Below are positions 63,846 through 64,000 of a stretch of DNA of 64,000 nucleotides, piece after piece (position 1 is the first letter of the stretch; each line of letters begins with the position of its first letter). The notes below the pieces were generated by a model. It was not told the DNA's origin and made no database searches. It saw nothing but the letters and a program-made list of their open reading frames with translations. The DNA lies in assembly GCF_902806285.1 (NCBI RefSeq), contig NZ_CADCWA010000039.1, positions 1 to 64,000 of the forward strand, in the 5' to 3' direction. The position numbers and the translations under genes are program-made. This stretch comes from an uncultured Sphingomonas sp. GTDB lineage: Bacteria; Pseudomonadota; Alphaproteobacteria; Sphingomonadales; Sphingomonadaceae.

Positions 63846-64000
63846 CCGAGGAGGGGCCCCGCACCGTCAACCTCAGCCTGATCAGCCACACCAATGCGGG
63901 CAAGACGACCCTCGTTCGCACCCTTCTCGGCCGCGATGTCGGCGAGGTGCGCGATGCGGCGCATGTGACGGAAGTGGCAACCGGCTATGTGATGCTCCAG
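63842..64000 (+). CDS. DUF3482 GTPase, 5' part (cut by window end)
   Basis: Only 53 residues are in the window. After the ATG at 63842, the P-loop SHTNAGKTTLVRTLLGRDVGEV is visible, followed by DAAHVTEVATGYVM, the switch region of this TRAFAC-type GTPase. Its overlap with the DUF2868 gene (ATGA) supports the call. Confidence 0.85.
   Translation, partial: MTEEGPRTVNLSLISHTNAGKTTLVRTLLGRDVGEVRDAAHVTEVATGYVMLQ

Overview
The window is GC-rich (roughly two thirds G+C by eye), densely coding chromosomal DNA. It is best explained as a member of the order Sphingomonadales (Alphaproteobacteria, Sphingomonas-like). This rests on family content and gene order recalled from that group: rsmB-rpe-heparinase-purH, leuS-lptE-holA-parB-parA-rsmG-mnmG-mnmE, rho-hemJ-hemE | maf-aroE-coaE-dnaQ, and ftsK-lolA-xth. 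No database search was possible. There are no rRNA genes, no CRISPR array, no insertion sequence and no prophage. One tRNA gene (Gly, GCC) is present.

Layout. 1-3.7 kb: a TPR-type secreted protein, a tiny membrane peptide plus a PspC-domain protein behind a sigma-54-like promoter, and a small cluster (84-aa protein; hydrophilic 71-aa protein; SDR dehydrogenase) with two EcfG-type (general stress response) promoters. 3.7-12.4 kb: Atm1-type ABC exporter, RecQ, a TIGR01244-type phosphatase-like protein, TldD with a zinc-finger partner, an orphan ABC ATPase, NadB and a KTSC protein. 12.4-13.1 kb: a VapBC-like toxin-antitoxin pair with tandem palindromic operators. 13.1-24.8 kb: PolA (proofreading site apparently lost), a flippase, PurH, heparinase-like protein, Rpe, RsmB, a DUF1674 assembly factor, GpsA and TsaD. 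24.9-28.7 kb: hemC-hemD-hemX-like, a beta-lactamase-fold hydrolase, tRNA-Gly and a duplicated tRNA 3' end. 28.7-38.8 kb: thioredoxin-TPR, LON-domain protein, UbiH-type hydroxylase, FtsK, LolA, a structured RNA (possibly 6S-like), Xth, RibA, a YggS protein, a ThiE-like protein and an envelope protein.

39-56 kb is the chromosome-origin neighbourhood. leuS-lptE-holA run rightward. parB-parA-rsmG-mnmG-mnmE-terC-rho-hemJ-hemE run leftward, and maf-aroE-coaE-dnaQ-ptsN run rightward. The strand switch falls in a 294-bp gap between hemE and maf that has an AT-rich pyrimidine tract and DnaA-box-like sequences, so it is the best candidate for oriC. Two parS-like palindromes lie 5 to 7 kb from it, one inside rsmG and one between mnmG and mnmE, next to parAB. 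MnmG is about 60 residues shorter than usual, and a C-terminal fossil of a long-form hibernation factor (hpf) sits between dnaQ and ptsN.

56-64 kb: DUF1491 protein, SleB-type cell wall hydrolase, MmcB, ankyrin protein, YcgN, a YgjP-like metallopeptidase, PBP1A, MsrB, and a DUF2868 membrane protein with the start of its DUF3482 GTPase partner, which is cut by the window end.

Many neighbours overlap by 4 bp (ATGA, GTGA or TTGA), which indicates translationally coupled operons.
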